Origin: Halichondria panicea
Taxonomy: Eukaryota; Porifera; Demospongiae; Suberitida; Halichondriidae
Direction of reading: 5' to 3'
Assembly: GCF_963675165.1 (NCBI RefSeq)
Contig: NC_087381.1
Span: forward strand, 5,581,378 to 5,645,377
Length of the DNA: 64,000 nucleotides
The translations under genes and the position numbers were made by a program. This document shows, one piece after another, positions 34,348 through 45,569 of this stretch (within the stretch, counting starts at the first letter, position 1; each line of letters opens with the position of its first letter). A model generated the notes under the pieces. The model worked only from the letters and a program-made list of their open reading frames with translations, was not told where the DNA came from and ran no database searches.

Positions 34348-37300
34348 CGCGTGTGCGTGTGTGTGTGGCGATATCATGTTCACAAAATGTTCCTCTAATT
34401 AACATTTATTTTAAGAGGTACAAAATACGACTTTTTATTGATTGGTATACGTACATGTACGTGTACCTACCACCACACCCACACACCCGCACACACACAC
34501 CCACCCACACACACACACCCACACCCACACACACACCCCCACACCCCCACACACACACACCCACCCACACACACACACACACCCACACATACACACCTGC
34601 TGCATTGACTCCAGGCTGTGCTGCCACGTACGCCAATCCTACAACACCATCATCGAAATCACGACTAGTGAACCGATAACTCAGACAATACTGTGACCAA
34701 TCAGCTATCGAGTGCTGGTTGAGAAACGCTTGTACACCAATAAACTGGTTCGCAAAGAAAGTGCCACTAGCAGGAGGAGTATTCTCGACCTCCATACCAA
34801 GAATACCAAAATGAATGCCGTCAGCCAACCCGTCACTGTTAAAGTCGGTACTCTCAAATATTCTGCTACCCTGCAAGTGGAGGAGAGGGGGTACATGTAT
34901 AGGAATAGTACGTTAAGCAAAAGAAATACTCAAATGGGATCGAGGAGCAGTTATCTTTAATTCTCTGCTCAGGCAATATCAACAAATACAAGAGCCTTGC
35001 AGAGTAATCTTTGATCGTATTTAAATGCTCAAAGGTACAGCAGTATTCATCCACTGTTTCTATAATACATGCATGTACTACACTCCAGCATGGCAGGTCT
35101 CTTGGATGTGTCTACATGTATTGTATATACATATTTATGGTACGTGTATTATTCCTACTGCTACGATAGGATAAAACTACAATTATGTAGTCCCTCCCCA
35201 CACACCCTCACTCCTCCCACACATACACACACCACATACACCCTCACTCCACCCACGCCCTCACTCCTCCCACACACCACACACACTCACTCATCACTGT
35301 TTCCACACACCCTCACTCCTCACACACCCTCACTCATCACACACCCCTCACCGTCAATATAATAGTTGACATCACGCCCAGTGGATTGTCTCCAGCTGTT
35401 TGCAAAGCAGTCACAAATTTATTATCAGCAATCGCATACAGCCAACATCTAACCAGAGTGGAATCGAACCCTGCCTGGCGTTTCCGAAGTCTTGCTGACT
35501 CAGCACTACGGATGACAGAGTCTTGCAATTGTAGAAGCTCCTTGCGTATGGATTCCTGGGAGGAGCCACAGGATGCCCCGGCAACAGTGGAGAGGTCGAG
35601 ATCGGAGTGCCGATATATGACACTGTGGTGACTTGCATCTCGAAGATATCTGTGAGAACAGTGATTGAATGCAGTGACTGCTGTACATCATAAACATGTG
35701 TTGTATTTGGGAGCACAAATAAAATGAAAACGAGCCTTAACTACATGTAACTAGTACTTTATTTAATTTGGCCCATAAATGTACATTCTGTAAAAATGAA
35801 ATTGGGTTATGAATTTGTCAAACAACAGTACCGGTTAATAAGCGCACATCTACTAATAGGCGCATACTGGTTAGCAGACACAGCCTTGATAGAAGGCGCA
35901 TACTGGTTAGCAGACCAACAGCCTTGATAGAAGGCGCATACTGGTTAGCAGACCAACAGCCTTGATAGAAGGCGCATGGTTTTCTGCACAGTTCTCTGCC
36001 AAACAACTGGACTCCACACTTCATTATGTTAAGTATCTTTCACTACCAGTAGTTGTGTTACTGCTGTCAGATATGACTATAGACCTCTTGCAGACAAACG
36101 ATCGAGCTAGCTAATGGAGATTTGCTTCATTGAAACGTCATGGGCGTGATTAATACATGTATCTATAAGTGCATCTAGATAATAGGCGCATAGAGGCCTT
36201 CTCTTTTCCCTATAGGCGCATGCGCTTACTAACAGGTATACTTTGTACACATGTACATAATTATGTAGTGCAATGTGTTTCAACACTGATTATAAAGCTA
36301 ACGTAGTGCCCCACCCTCTTCCTTACCTGCGCGAGGGTTCAATATGGTACATCTCCTCATCGGCAATAATCGTTCCGTCAAACACCTCATGAGCCAGGTT
36401 GCCATGGACACGAACAGAAGGGTCATCTGCATTGACATGTATTCAATCATACGGCTTCTATTTACGCAGATTAAGTATTTGTTTTGTTTTGGTGCAATAA
36501 TCTAATTCTGCCCAAAATTACCACATCACTGTACTGGAGTAAAGTTAACAAATATTTGTGGGGTTAAAAATTGGTTATTTTTATGGGAAAGCTGACCTTG
36601 ACGAACATTTTACCCACGAAGACCTAGGCCTGGTTGTGCACACGTAACGAATTAAACGAAAATTAATGTTTACTTGCAAAAATCACTACTGTTCAAGTTG
36701 AACAAATTTTACCCCCCCATGAATAATAGAGGTCACCCTTCAGTGTGCGTATACCAACAGTGACTGTATAAAAAGAGGTGGGTCTGCTAACACACATGTC
36801 CAAACACATGCTATGGAGACTTTTGAGGGCTCATTATAATAACCTGGCTGTATTATAGAGGGTGGGCTGCTAATAGGGTGACCACAATAGACAGTACAGA
36901 GCCAGCGATTATAGTGGAGGTCGAGGCTAGTGTGCTGCATGGACTTGCATTAACACACGTTCTACAACTTTGACCATAATCTATGGATACTTTGGGGCCC
37001 ATTAACATTTGGCTAGAGTGGAAACTGCTCATGGTGGTCACAGACGCTAATACTACGTAAATAGGCCAGTTAATAATTATCACTCGTTCATATAATTATA
37101 GATACAGGCACAGGATTGCATGGTGTGTACATGTGTTAAGAGGTATTGAAATTGGAGACAAATTCCAAAGCTATAGAAAGTGTATGACGTTGCACATCGT
37201 ACAGTAACACAAGATGAGGTATAGTGATCATCAACTTTGTGGAGGGTGTGTTTGTGTTCAGGAAATAAATAAACAGAATTATAAATTATTACTAATATAT

Positions 37301-40300
37301 AGGCAAAGTCTGCTAACACAGGTCCAAACACATGCTAGGGAGAGACTTAGGGGCTCATTAACCTGGCTGTATTAAAGAGGGTGGCCTGTTGACACAGGTC
37401 CAAACACATGCTAGGGAGAGACTTAGGGGCTCATTAACCTGGCTGTATTAAAGAGGGTGGCCTGTTGACACAGGTCCAAACACATGCTAGGGAGAGACTT
37501 AGGGGCTCATTAACCTGGCTGTATTAGAGAGGGTGGCCTGTTGACACAGGTCCAAACACATGCTAGGGAGAGACTTAGGGGCTCATTAACCTGGCTGTAT
37601 TAGAGAGGGTGGCCTGTTGACACAGGTCCAAACATGCTAGGGAGAGACTTAGGGGCCCATTAACCTGGCTGTATTAAAGAGGGTGGCCTGCTAACACAGG
37701 TCCAAACACATGCTATGGAGAGACTTAGGGGCCCATTAACCTGGCTGTATTAAAGAGGGTGGCCTGCTAACACAGGTCTAAACACATGCTATGGAGAGAC
37801 TTAGGGGCCCATTAACCTGGCTGTATTAGAGAGGGTGGCCTGTTGACACAGGTCCAAACACATGCTAGGGAGAGACTTAGGGGCCCATTAACCTGGCTGT
37901 ATTAGAGAGGGTGGCCTGCTAACACAGGTCCAAACACATGCTATGGAGAGACTTAGGGGCCCATTAACCTGGCTGTATTAGAGAGGGTGGCCTGTTGACA
38001 CAGGTCCAAACACATGCTAGGGAGAGACTTAGGGGCTCATTAACCTGGCTGTATTAGAGAGGGTGGCCTGTTGACACAGGTCCAAACATGCTAGGGAGAG
38101 ACTTAGGGGCCCATTAACCTGGCTGTATTAAAGAGGGTGGCCTGCTAACACAGGTCCAAACACATGCTATGGAGAGACTTAGGGGCCCATTAACCTGGCT
38201 GTATTAAAGAGGGTGGCCTGCTAACACAGGTCTAAACACATGCTATGGAGAGACTTAGGGGCCCATTAACCTGGCTGTATTAGAGAGGGTGGCCTGTTGA
38301 CACAGGTCCAAACACATGCTAGGGAGAGACTTAGGGGCCCATTAACCTGGCTGTATTAGAGAGGGTGGCCTGCTAACACAGGTCCAAACACATGCTATGG
38401 AGAGACTTAGGGGCCCATTAACCTGGCTGTATTAGAGAGGGTGGCCTGTTGACACAGGTCCAAACACATGCTAGGGAGAGACTTAGGGGCCCATTAACCT
38501 GGCTGTATTAGAGAGGGTGGCCTGCTAACACAGGTCCAAACACATGCTATGGAGAGACTTAGGAGCCCATTAACCTGGCTGTATTAGAGAGGGTGGCCTG
38601 CTAACACAGGTCCAAACACATGCTATGGAGAGACTTAGGGGCCCATTAACCTGGCTGTATTAGAGAGGGTGGCCTGCTAACACAGGTCCAAACACAGCTA
38701 TGGAGAGACTTAGGAGCCCATTAACCTGGCTGTATTAGAGAGGGTGGCCTGTTTATAGAGTGACATAGAGTGACGTCAAGAGCGTATAAAAAAAGAGAGG
38801 GCATGCAACTCCTATATGAGCAGAGTTCAAACGTGGGCGGATGAATGTGCATGACTGTGCATGAAATGAAATTTCTATTTTTAGCACTTTATGCAAATGC
38901 ACACATTCCTCCGCCCACGTTTGAACTCTGCTAGCTACGTGTACTGATAGTGGAGTTGCATGCCCTCTCTTCCTTTATACACCCTTGGTGACGCATAATG
39001 TTGATGTCAGTTAATGGGTCGTGTATTAGCTAACTGCATGCACTGTACATGTACACCACTATCAGTGATTAGACACAATAGACAAGCTTCCTGTTATAGT
39101 GCTTCTACAGTGCAATCAAGTTGAAACACCTAAAATAAAAATGGAGAGGGGACTTTTCACGATCATCAGATCATTGTTAGTTACAGGTTGGTTGACTGCT
39201 CAAAGTTCAGTCAACCATGACCACTAATTGCATTAGCAGTCCAACCAACCTGTAGCAATTGTGTGATCTGCTAACAGACAACGACAGGTGCATGTGACTG
39301 TACAATGCTACTGTAACAGTGTTGGCTTCTATTATATAAACAAGCTGAAACAGAAGTACATGTATTATAATTATGGGGTATTTCAGCATCGCTAATTTGT
39401 ACACATGATTCATTATTCCTAACAATACCCACCACCTTTACAAGACACTATAATACGACATAATGTATGCCACACAAACATACGTCAGTCATAATAATGC
39501 TCAAATTATGTCATGTTCATTATTATCTATTCATGTGAAGCTACATGTATAAATGACAGGGTGTATCATGTACAGAATGTACATAATTATACATGACAGT
39601 TTAGTACGCTAACTATGTGTAACTATGGGCCATCATATTTTAAACAACATTCAATAGTCATGTACATGCATAAGCACAGACCATGAATACAGTCAAAGAA
39701 GTACTGAATACAATCCGGCAGTTATAATCATGAAGCTAGCTCTGATGACTAATACAAGATTGAGTTACACAAATGCTGTCAGTAACAAGAATCCACACAC
39801 CAAAGGAAAGAGAACGAGATACACGAGTGTCTGTTATATTAGAGTGTATTTGTCAACACAACACGTTTGGATTGTCAGCAACAGCTGAGCCAAACAAACT
39901 ATCAAACGGTAGAAAAACAAACACATTCTCAAAGTCTTCTACTGAGACACAACGACTTTAGAAATGGCAAAGCAGACACGTACAGTGCTTGAAGGCAAGC
40001 AGCCAATAACCTCCGATTGTATGTACTACATGTCTACAGTGTACTAGTTCTACGCTGAACGTTACTCAGGTCAATTGTGTTAGGTCAATCGTGGTTTGTT
40101 GTCAGGCTATTCTCTTTTGCAAGCTAATGCTATTACATGTAGACTGAAAGCAGCTACTAGCTAGTGCATGGTGAGTGATGTACCCAGACTTTCATAAAGG
40201 GGTGTGGCTATTTTCAATCATCAATGCAATCTCAATTCAATTAACATAGTGGTCACAAATTTGCCTCTTTTATTATGCCTGAGAGGTGGTTATCGAGGTG

Positions 40301-41353
40301 GTTAGTACCAACTGATCAGTGAGGGCACAAGCCTCCCTCCCAGCACACGTTGTTGGTAGAGGGCATGTTCACTACCTCTAACAGAAACTTAAAGACCCAA
40401 ACAAAAAGTATTATAATATTATGCTATTTCAAGAGTTCCGTTAAGCCATTGATAGCTGATCCCCCGAACTCTGAACCCTCATGTCTCTACACTTACTTTG
40501 ATCAACGCCGCTGTACAGATGGATTTTGGCCAATTGACTGCTTGATTTCTGTCCGTCAATGGTTAGGGTGAAGTTCTTGTGAAAGAAACGGGTCTCAGGT
40601 TTCAACAGCAGGTTGAAGTCCCTGAAGAGAATCGTAACATTCAGTATAGGTTAGTGTGAAATGTGTGCAAGTGCTGATGAAGACTAACGATACTTGTCAG
40701 CAGTATAATTATGGGATAGTCTAGCGCTGTCTGCAATAATAGTATTAATGTGAATGGAGGTATCAAGTGTTGGATGCTGTTACAGTACACACAAGTGTTG
40801 GATGCATGTTACAGTACACACAATTTCCACTCACCTTCCAAAGGCAGTGAACTGTAGTTCTAGAGACCTCTCCCCCAGCATACTGCGTCTCACTCTGTGA
40901 TGGTTCCATAGCAACGACTCGCTGTCGTAGGTGAGAGGCTCGTAGTGACGAATAAAATGGTTCAGGGCTATAATTATGTGTGTGTGTGTGTGTGTGTTGT
41001 GTGTGTGTGGTGTGTGGTGTGTGGGGGTATTGCGATGTTATAGTTGTAAAGCTGTTCTGTGGAATGAGAAGTAAAATCGTGCATTAAAAATCAATCACCT
41101 CACCAATCTTATACATGTACCTGAATGTGTATGAGCTAGGGCACTGTGCAGTAGGTGATATAAAGCAAACAACCCTCTCTTCAAGTATCTAGCTACTGTG
41201 GCCAACTTAACTATAGGTGATAGTGTATATAATATCAGACTTATCATCCTAGTCTGTCATATTAAACACAGACACAGTACACTGTGAAGTCTCACCCTCT
41301 CCTTGGACGATCCCCAGGAGAAGAGCGACGCACAACAGGCTGTATAACTTCAT
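29162..41353 (-). CDS. ADAM10: ADAM10/Kuzbanian-type membrane metalloprotease
   Basis: Sheddase, in animals cleaving Notch and other surface proteins. Exons: 41353-41296 (signal peptide [18 protein letters not shown]), 40967-40835, 40621-40497, 36426-36327, 35649-35352, 34870-34597, 34099-33945, 32401-32251, 32027-31859, 31490-31383, 31043-30944, 30821-30586, 30167-30066, 29929-29785, 29182-29162. Phases agree throughout. Domains: prodomain ([18 protein letters not shown]), furin site RLRKR/Q, metalloprotease with [20 protein letters not shown] and zinc site [12 protein letters not shown], Met-turn YIMDAF, disintegrin [13 protein letters not shown], Cys-rich [12 protein letters not shown], transmembrane [20 protein letters not shown], basic tail ending QMENIHRGGY. 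The intron after 31383 is AT-AC. The exon 5/6 junction reads [16 protein letters not shown]; this is the least certain join. Confidence 0.93.
29468..29614. mobile_element. CAGGGTGTCATACAGG MITE, copy 3 (internally shortened)
   Basis: GGTGTCATACAGGATTTTGA... to CCCCCTGTATGACAC, in the last ADAM10 intron; the middle is shorter than in the other two copies. Confidence 0.65.
30171..30253. repeat. (TG)n plus G-run microsatellite next to an ADAM10 acceptor
   Basis: TG units with GCATG interruptions and a G10 run, ending at the acceptor of the exon starting at 30167 (minus strand). Confidence 0.9.
31044..31382 (-). other. AT-AC (U12-type) intron of ADAM10
   Basis: On the minus strand the intron begins ATATCCTCTC at 31382 and ends GCGTAC at 31044. 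TCATCCTTAACCCC, a close match to the U12 branch site TTCCTTAAC, lies about 12 nt before the end. Joining the exons gives TGT GG/T GGG ATG, read as [13 protein letters not shown], which aligns with the conserved cysteine-rich region. No GT-AG alternative gives this frame. Confidence 0.85.
31495..31595. repeat. (TG)n-rich microsatellite
   Basis: TG units with GGAGTGTGTGGATGG interruptions, lying directly before the acceptor of the ADAM10 exon 31490-31383. Confidence 0.9.
31640..31772. mobile_element. About 132-bp hAT-like MITE, 8-bp target duplication
   Basis: CAGAGGAGGTACGACACGCG pairs with its inverse ending CCTCCTCTG. Flanks TATGACTA lie at 31632-31639 and 31773-31780. An inner palindrome (ATAACGTTGAGCGTGG) adds a second stem. 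The first nine bases equal those of the element at 4172. Confidence 0.8.
33230..33285. repeat. 17-bp tandem repeat x 3
   Basis: GGGGGAAGCACACACG-like units in an ADAM10 intron. Confidence 0.75.
33308..33492. repeat. 37-bp tandem repeat x 5
   Basis: Units begin GCAGGCTACATACATGAGGC and are nearly identical, at 33308, 33345, 33382, 33419 and 33456. Intronic. No unique spacers, so not a CRISPR. Confidence 0.95.
33640..33715. repeat. 31-bp tandem duplication
   Basis: TGTACATGTGTTTGTACAGT followed by AGATACTAACT occurs twice in succession. Confidence 0.85.
34109..34370. repeat. Long (TG)n microsatellite, about 260 bp
   Basis: Almost pure TG with scattered CG, CA and TA interruptions in an ADAM10 intron, next to exon 34099-33945. 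A second CA-rich block (34480-34595) flanks the previous exon's donor. Open frames encoding poly-HT or poly-CV here are not genes. Confidence 0.97.
35829..36240. mobile_element. About 410-bp TIR element with internal tandem repeat
   Basis: TACCGGTTAATAAGCGCA pairs with TGCGCTTACTAACAGGTA. Inside, GGCGCATACTGGTTAGCAGA is repeated (about 35865-35955). In the ADAM10 intron between exons 4 and 5. Confidence 0.65.
37312..38752. repeat. 76-bp minisatellite, about 19 units, higher-order structure
   Basis: Units carry ACACAGGTCCAAACACATGC, GAGAGACTTAGGGG and CATTAACCTGGCTGTATTA. Two main variants alternate (TTGACAC...CTAGGG and CTAACAC...CTATGG). By their diagnostic variants units 4-9 repeat as units 10-15, a duplicated six-unit block of about 454 bp. 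Single degenerate units lie upstream (36785 and about 36950). Inside ADAM10 intron 3. Confidence 0.95.
38765..38995. mobile_element. About 230-bp palindromic MITE
   Basis: AGAGAGGGCATGCAACTCC and GCAGAGTTCAAACGTGGGCG are both inverted further right (GGAGTTGCATGCCCTCTCTT; CGCCCACGTTTGAACTCTGC). It abuts the end of the minisatellite. Confidence 0.65.
39179..39256. mobile_element. Short hairpin element
   Basis: TACAGGTTGGTTGACTGCT pairs with AGCAGTCCAACCAACCTGTA over a 40-bp loop containing AGTTCAGTCAACC. Confidence 0.5.
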
Positions 41354-44242
41354 ATCATGTAAAACGGCTCTATCCAACATCAGTTCAGTATCTGTACTGT
41401 ACTGTGAATGTTCAGGATTTTGAGGTGGGGCAACCAGGTCTGATCCTTACGGTGACACACCCCTAAAAGTGAAAAGTCGACCTTTTACCAGGTTGTTTCA
41501 TTGTGGCGACATTATGCGCATGCTCAGTATCACCTTTTCTTCTCACAACTCGAACTCACACCGGTCAAGGTCAGGAACTCGTGAAGAAGAAGTAAGTATA
41601 TACAGTAGTAAATGCCGTATGCCCTAAGCATCGATAAGCAATTCACAATGGATATTTACTAGATCTAGTACACACTATTTATTTACAAAGACTAGTCTAC
41701 AGTAACTGTCTTTTGTGTATACACCAGTGCAGTGTGGTTATCTGAACAATATACATTGCAGTCTGTACAATAATCAAGACAATAAATACCCGTACATTAT
41801 TATTACAATGACTGGACAATAATTTTCCAGCCCATTGAATGAATGTGTATGTAGACACTTCGAGCAAATGCTTAAATGGCCCGGATTGCAGTAGAGTCAG
41901 TAGATATGTACTGATGTGTATACCTGATTTTATGTACAGGAACTCCCCGAAGCAAATCACCCCACTATAGTTACAAAACTGTTAAACCATAAAACAAGAA
42001 ACATTCCAAGAAAGTGTTATCTGCCCTCACTAACTCAACTATGGCCTCCAATACCAACTCCTCTGCAACCTGTGGTATATGCTCAGAGCTGTACCAAGAT
42101 CCACGCATGCTCAATTGCCTACACTCATTCTGCAAAAAATGCCTGGAAAAGAGACTCGACGAAGGACCTTCCAAATCGAGCCTAGCCTGCCCCACGTGCA
42201 ATGAATCCTCCTCTCTGTCTAGTCGTGGTATAGAGTCATTATCAAAAGATCATAGGAAGACTTATGAAGCAGAGGTGGCTGAATTTGAAGGCTTGATCAA
42301 AGGTGACAAATCTGTTTTTTGCGATCACTGTGTGAAGGGGCAAGCTGCCTTCTTTTGTTGTAGCTGCTGCGAGTTTCTCTGTGAGAAATGTGCCAACCAT
42401 CATCGCTCATGGAGGAAGACTAAAAACCACGAGTTAGTTAGCTGTACTAAAGAAGGTGGAAAGGAAAATATATTCAAGAGCGTAGCTCACAAGCCTCTCA
42501 CCTGCTCAGTGCACTCGAAGGAATCTCTCGACTATTACTGCAACACATGCAACGACCTGCTCTGCATTCGCTGTGTGGTTGGAAAGCACAAAGAACATGC
42601 TTACGAAGAAATGGATTCTGTTCGAGAGAAGGAGAAATCCGAGCTTATTTCTTGCCTTGGGAAAACCGAGGCTGCAAAGGACAAGTTGAAGAATTCCATT
42701 TTACAAGTGGAAAAGGTCATGCAAGGTGTTCAAGCTAAACACAAGGAAGTCGATCAGAAAATCAATGACATTTTCAACCACCTTCAGCGTAAACTAAAAG
42801 CTCGAAAAGATGCACTCTTGGCCAAAAGCGCTGATGTGGCACTCGGCAAGGAGACAGCGCTTACTCTCCAGAGCGAAGAACTCAAGATAATGGAAAATGC
42901 TCTTTCTGAAATCTGCTCAAAGTTAGAATCAGTTACGGAAAAGTACACAGCCGTAGAAATGCTATCTGCCAAACAACCGATAACAATTCGTGCTCAACAA
43001 CTTCTCGACAACTTTGATAAATGCTCTCTTGATCCTTGCAAGCTAGATATAATGCCAGTATCTCTCTCTAGCACTCAACTTGAAAACGAAATCGATGCTT
43101 TTGGAGCAGTGTGTGGTGGTTGCATGCCAGGACAAAGTACAATCGATCTAGTGAAGCCAACTGCTGCTGTAGGGAAGGAGAGAAAGTTACTTCTCACTAC
43201 AAGAGATGAAAATGGAAAACCTTATACTCGTGGGGGTGAACTGGTGAAAGTTTCGCTAGCCCTAATGGGTTCGAATGAAGCAGGTATTTCTGGTGTTGTA
43301 GTCGACAAGAAGGATGGTACTTATGGTATTAGCTTCACACCAAACGCAGCTGGTGAACACAAGTTATCCATCACCATTAGCAACGAGCAAATTGAGGAGA
43401 GTCCGTTTGCACTCTGTGTTCGACAGCCGAGAGATTACGCTTCGTTGTCTGCTAGTTCTCGTACGTTTTCAGTTTCTAGTTCTTCTGGTGATGTTGCCGT
43501 TGATGATGACAACAATGTGTACATTGCTGAACAAGGTTATCACTGCATCTCAGTGTTTAATCAAAATGGTTCCAATGTTCGAACCATAGGAACAGCCGGA
43601 GGTAGCGGATCTGCGGACGGTCAGTTTAGTGGCCCACTTGGAATTGCTTTAAAAGGAGATATCATGTATGTAGCTGACACAGATAACAATCGAATAAAAA
43701 AGCTTTCTTTGGACGGCAAGTTTATTTCCAAGTTCGGTTCAAGTGGTTCTGGGAATGGCCAGTTGAGCAACCCTCGGGGAATTGCTATTGACAAGAATGG
43801 AAGAGTGTTTGTATCAGATTACAGTAATCGGCGTGTTTCCGTGTTCCAATCTGATGGTGAATTCTCTCATCACATTCAAGGCAGCGCTGCTGATGATAGT
43901 GCTCTCAGTAACCCATGGGGATTAGCATTTGATAATGACGGGGATCTACATGTTGCTGATTATAGCTCCCACTTGATCAAAGTGTTCACTCCAAAAGGCA
44001 ATTTTCTTTCCCAGTACGGCAGTGGGATTATCACATCTCCAGCAGGGATCGCTATTGACGATGAAGGATTAATATTTATTGGTGAATTCAACAGCACGAG
44101 CAGTCGATTGATTATTCTCAATGCCCAGCACCAGCAAGTTCATACTCTACAGAACTTTAATTATGTCGATGGAGTTTGCACTGACAAATATGGTAATGTC
44201 TTTGTGTGCGATTACAAGAACAAAAATGTCATGAAGTACTGA
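39309..44242. repeat. Segmental duplication block A (pairs with 59895-64000)
   Basis: Holds ADAM10 exons 1-3, their introns and upstream region, and TRIM-NHL copy 1. The order, orientation and most of the non-coding sequence recur in block C with small indels (by eye above 90% identity). Confidence 0.9.
42041..44242 (+). CDS. TRIM-NHL type E3 ligase-like protein, copy 1
   Basis: Single-exon gene, 733 residues from MASNTNSSATC. RING finger at about 11-53 (CGICSELY...CLHSFCKKC...CPTC), B-box 1 (CDHCVKGQAAFFCCSCCEFLCEKC), B-box 2 (CSVHSKESLDYYCNTCNDLLCIRC), coiled coil to about 320, filamin/ABP280 repeat at about 375-470 (AGISGVVVDKKDGTYGISFTP...SPFAL) and six NHL-type repeats to the end (GIAIDKNGRVFVSDYSNRRVSVF). 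The architecture equals TRIM2/TRIM3/TRIM71; a ubiquitin ligase role is inferred. The ATG at 42041 is chosen because upstream sequence is open only from a GTG and, in copy 3, is out of frame. Orthology to one vertebrate TRIM cannot be claimed. Confidence 0.93.
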   Translation: MASNTNSSATCGICSELYQDPRMLNCLHSFCKKCLEKRLDEGPSKSSLACPTCNESSSLSSRGIESLSKDHRKTYEAEVAEFEGLIKGDKSVFCDHCVKGQAAFFCCSCCEFLCEKCANHHRSWRKTKNHELVSCTKEGGKENIFKSVAHKPLTCSVHSKESLDYYCNTCNDLLCIRCVVGKHKEHAYEEMDSVREKEKSELISCLGKTEAAKDKLKNSILQVEKVMQGVQAKHKEVDQKINDIFNHLQRKLKARKDALLAKSADVALGKETALTLQSEELKIMENALSEICSKLESVTEKYTAVEMLSAKQPITIRAQQLLDNFDKCSLDPCKLDIMPVSLSSTQLENEIDAFGAVCGGCMPGQSTIDLVKPTAAVGKERKLLLTTRDENGKPYTRGGELVKVSLALMGSNEAGISGVVVDKKDGTYGISFTPNAAGEHKLSITISNEQIEESPFALCVRQPRDYASLSASSRTFSVSSSSGDVAVDDDNNVYIAEQGYHCISVFNQNGSNVRTIGTAGGSGSADGQFSGPLGIALKGDIMYVADTDNNRIKKLSLDGKFISKFGSSGSGNGQLSNPRGIAIDKNGRVFVSDYSNRRVSVFQSDGEFSHHIQGSAADDSALSNPWGLAFDNDGDLHVADYSSHLIKVFTPKGNFLSQYGSGIITSPAGIAIDDEGLIFIGEFNSTSSRLIILNAQHQQVHTLQNFNYVDGVCTDKYGNVFVCDYKNKNVMKY

Positions 44243-44379
44243 CAATAATTATAATTATTCATTGTACGTGTTTGGTCTACAATAAAACATAGTTATTATT
44301 GCGTGTACAATGTGTGTACAAATAAAAACATTTGGGGCCAAAATAAATTTATAAAAATGTAATTATACCGATGTTATTA

Positions 44380-44545
44380 GGGCGACATTTGTGTGGGTCC
44401 TCCACAAAAATTAGGTCTACGAAAAAAAAATGTAGCTAAAGAAAGACACAACGTATGTCGTTTGACCAGATAGGATTCAACGAAATACTTTTAGAGGCCA
44501 TTTCTTAAGTACCTCGAAAATGTCGCGCTATATACGGTATATATA
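44380..44545. mobile_element. About 160-bp MITE
   Basis: TATACCG...AGGGCGACATTT pairs with AAAATGTCGCGCTATATACG followed by GTATA. Confidence 0.45.
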
Positions 44546-44853
44546 TATATTATAATTATATATAATTATAATTATACTATTAATATATAGCAATATCAAA
44601 TTAAGATCAGCTATACTATATTGAAATCAATCGGACGTTCGCAACACAAGCTATAGTTATGGACAATTTACCGAAAAAAGAGATACATTTTATTATTGCG
44701 TTTTTCATAGAAAGTGGACAATTTTGGGTCCTTTAAAGCACACATCATTATCGGAGCACTTTCATAGAACTACGTATAAGATAATATTGAAATCTGGCTG
44801 ACCTTTGCATAACTCCCAAAACAGGCGAGGTAGAAAAAAAAACCGACCTACTA

Positions 44854-45035
44854 CAGTTGAGCCTCGGTTATCCGAACACCTTTGTCCCCAGGCCCATTCG
44901 GGTAAGTGAAATATTCGGATAATCAAAAGCTGGCTTTTTGCCAGCCACGTGGGCAATTTCCTACTGCGCATGCTCAGATTGCACTACGCTCTAGCATTCG
45001 GATAATCGAGGATTCGGATAACCGAGGCTCAACTG
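44854..45035. mobile_element. 182-bp pogo/Tigger-type MITE with TA duplication
   Basis: CAGTTGAGCCTCGGTTATCC is inverted as GGATAACCGAGGCTCAACTG, flanked by TA on both sides (44852-44853, 45036-45037). The termini resemble pogo-family MITEs of many animals. A half copy (ACAGTAGAACCTCGTTTATC) is at 26990. The rest of 44243-45560 holds no gene. Confidence 0.85.
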
Positions 45036-45569
45036 TATTTACATAATTATAATAGCACGTGCATGCACACACCATCTAGAGAGGTATATATATAGTCAAA
45101 TACCACACATGCATGCACCCAACTGTCCCACAAAACCAATCCATTAATTCAACTTGGCCTGAATTGCTTATAATATAGAGAGAGCAGATCGTCAATATGC
45201 AGATAAATAATTATGTCTTATTAAACTGTCAAAACGTATTTTTGAACATTCTCACATGCACTTGGAAAACTTTACTTTCCATAATAATTATAATTATCGT
45301 TCAATGATGCACTATACCTGTGATACACATCAACAAAGTAAAGAGGGTAACATAAAATATTTAGTGAGAGAAGTAGGAAAACAAAACCAAAATAACTCCA
45401 GTGCAACAGAAAGAGAAGAGAGCTTGAATGGATTGGGTTGTACAAAACATACTCAGTGCAACACATACATAAGAATAACACATATACCATATAATTATAG
45501 GGTGGGTGGGTAATAAAGAGCAATTAGATTGGCTAATAATAGGGGCAGTGTAAGGAAGGGGGGAGGTTG

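Noticed and set aside
34087-34405. Long open frames of alternating Cys-Val or His-Thr on both strands
   Set aside because: Direct translation of a (TG)n microsatellite; no start context or domain. The same applies to similar frames at 24.4-25.2, 30.0-30.3 and 31.4-31.7 kb.
35352-35412. Alternative frame RDVNYYID at the end of ADAM10 exon 5
   Set aside because: It looks protein-like, but joining it to the next exon gives an immediate stop (GAC GGG TAG); the other frame joins cleanly.
42014-42040. Start of the TRIM-NHL protein nine codons earlier
   Set aside because: The upstream codon is GTG, and in copy 3 two extra bases put it out of frame.
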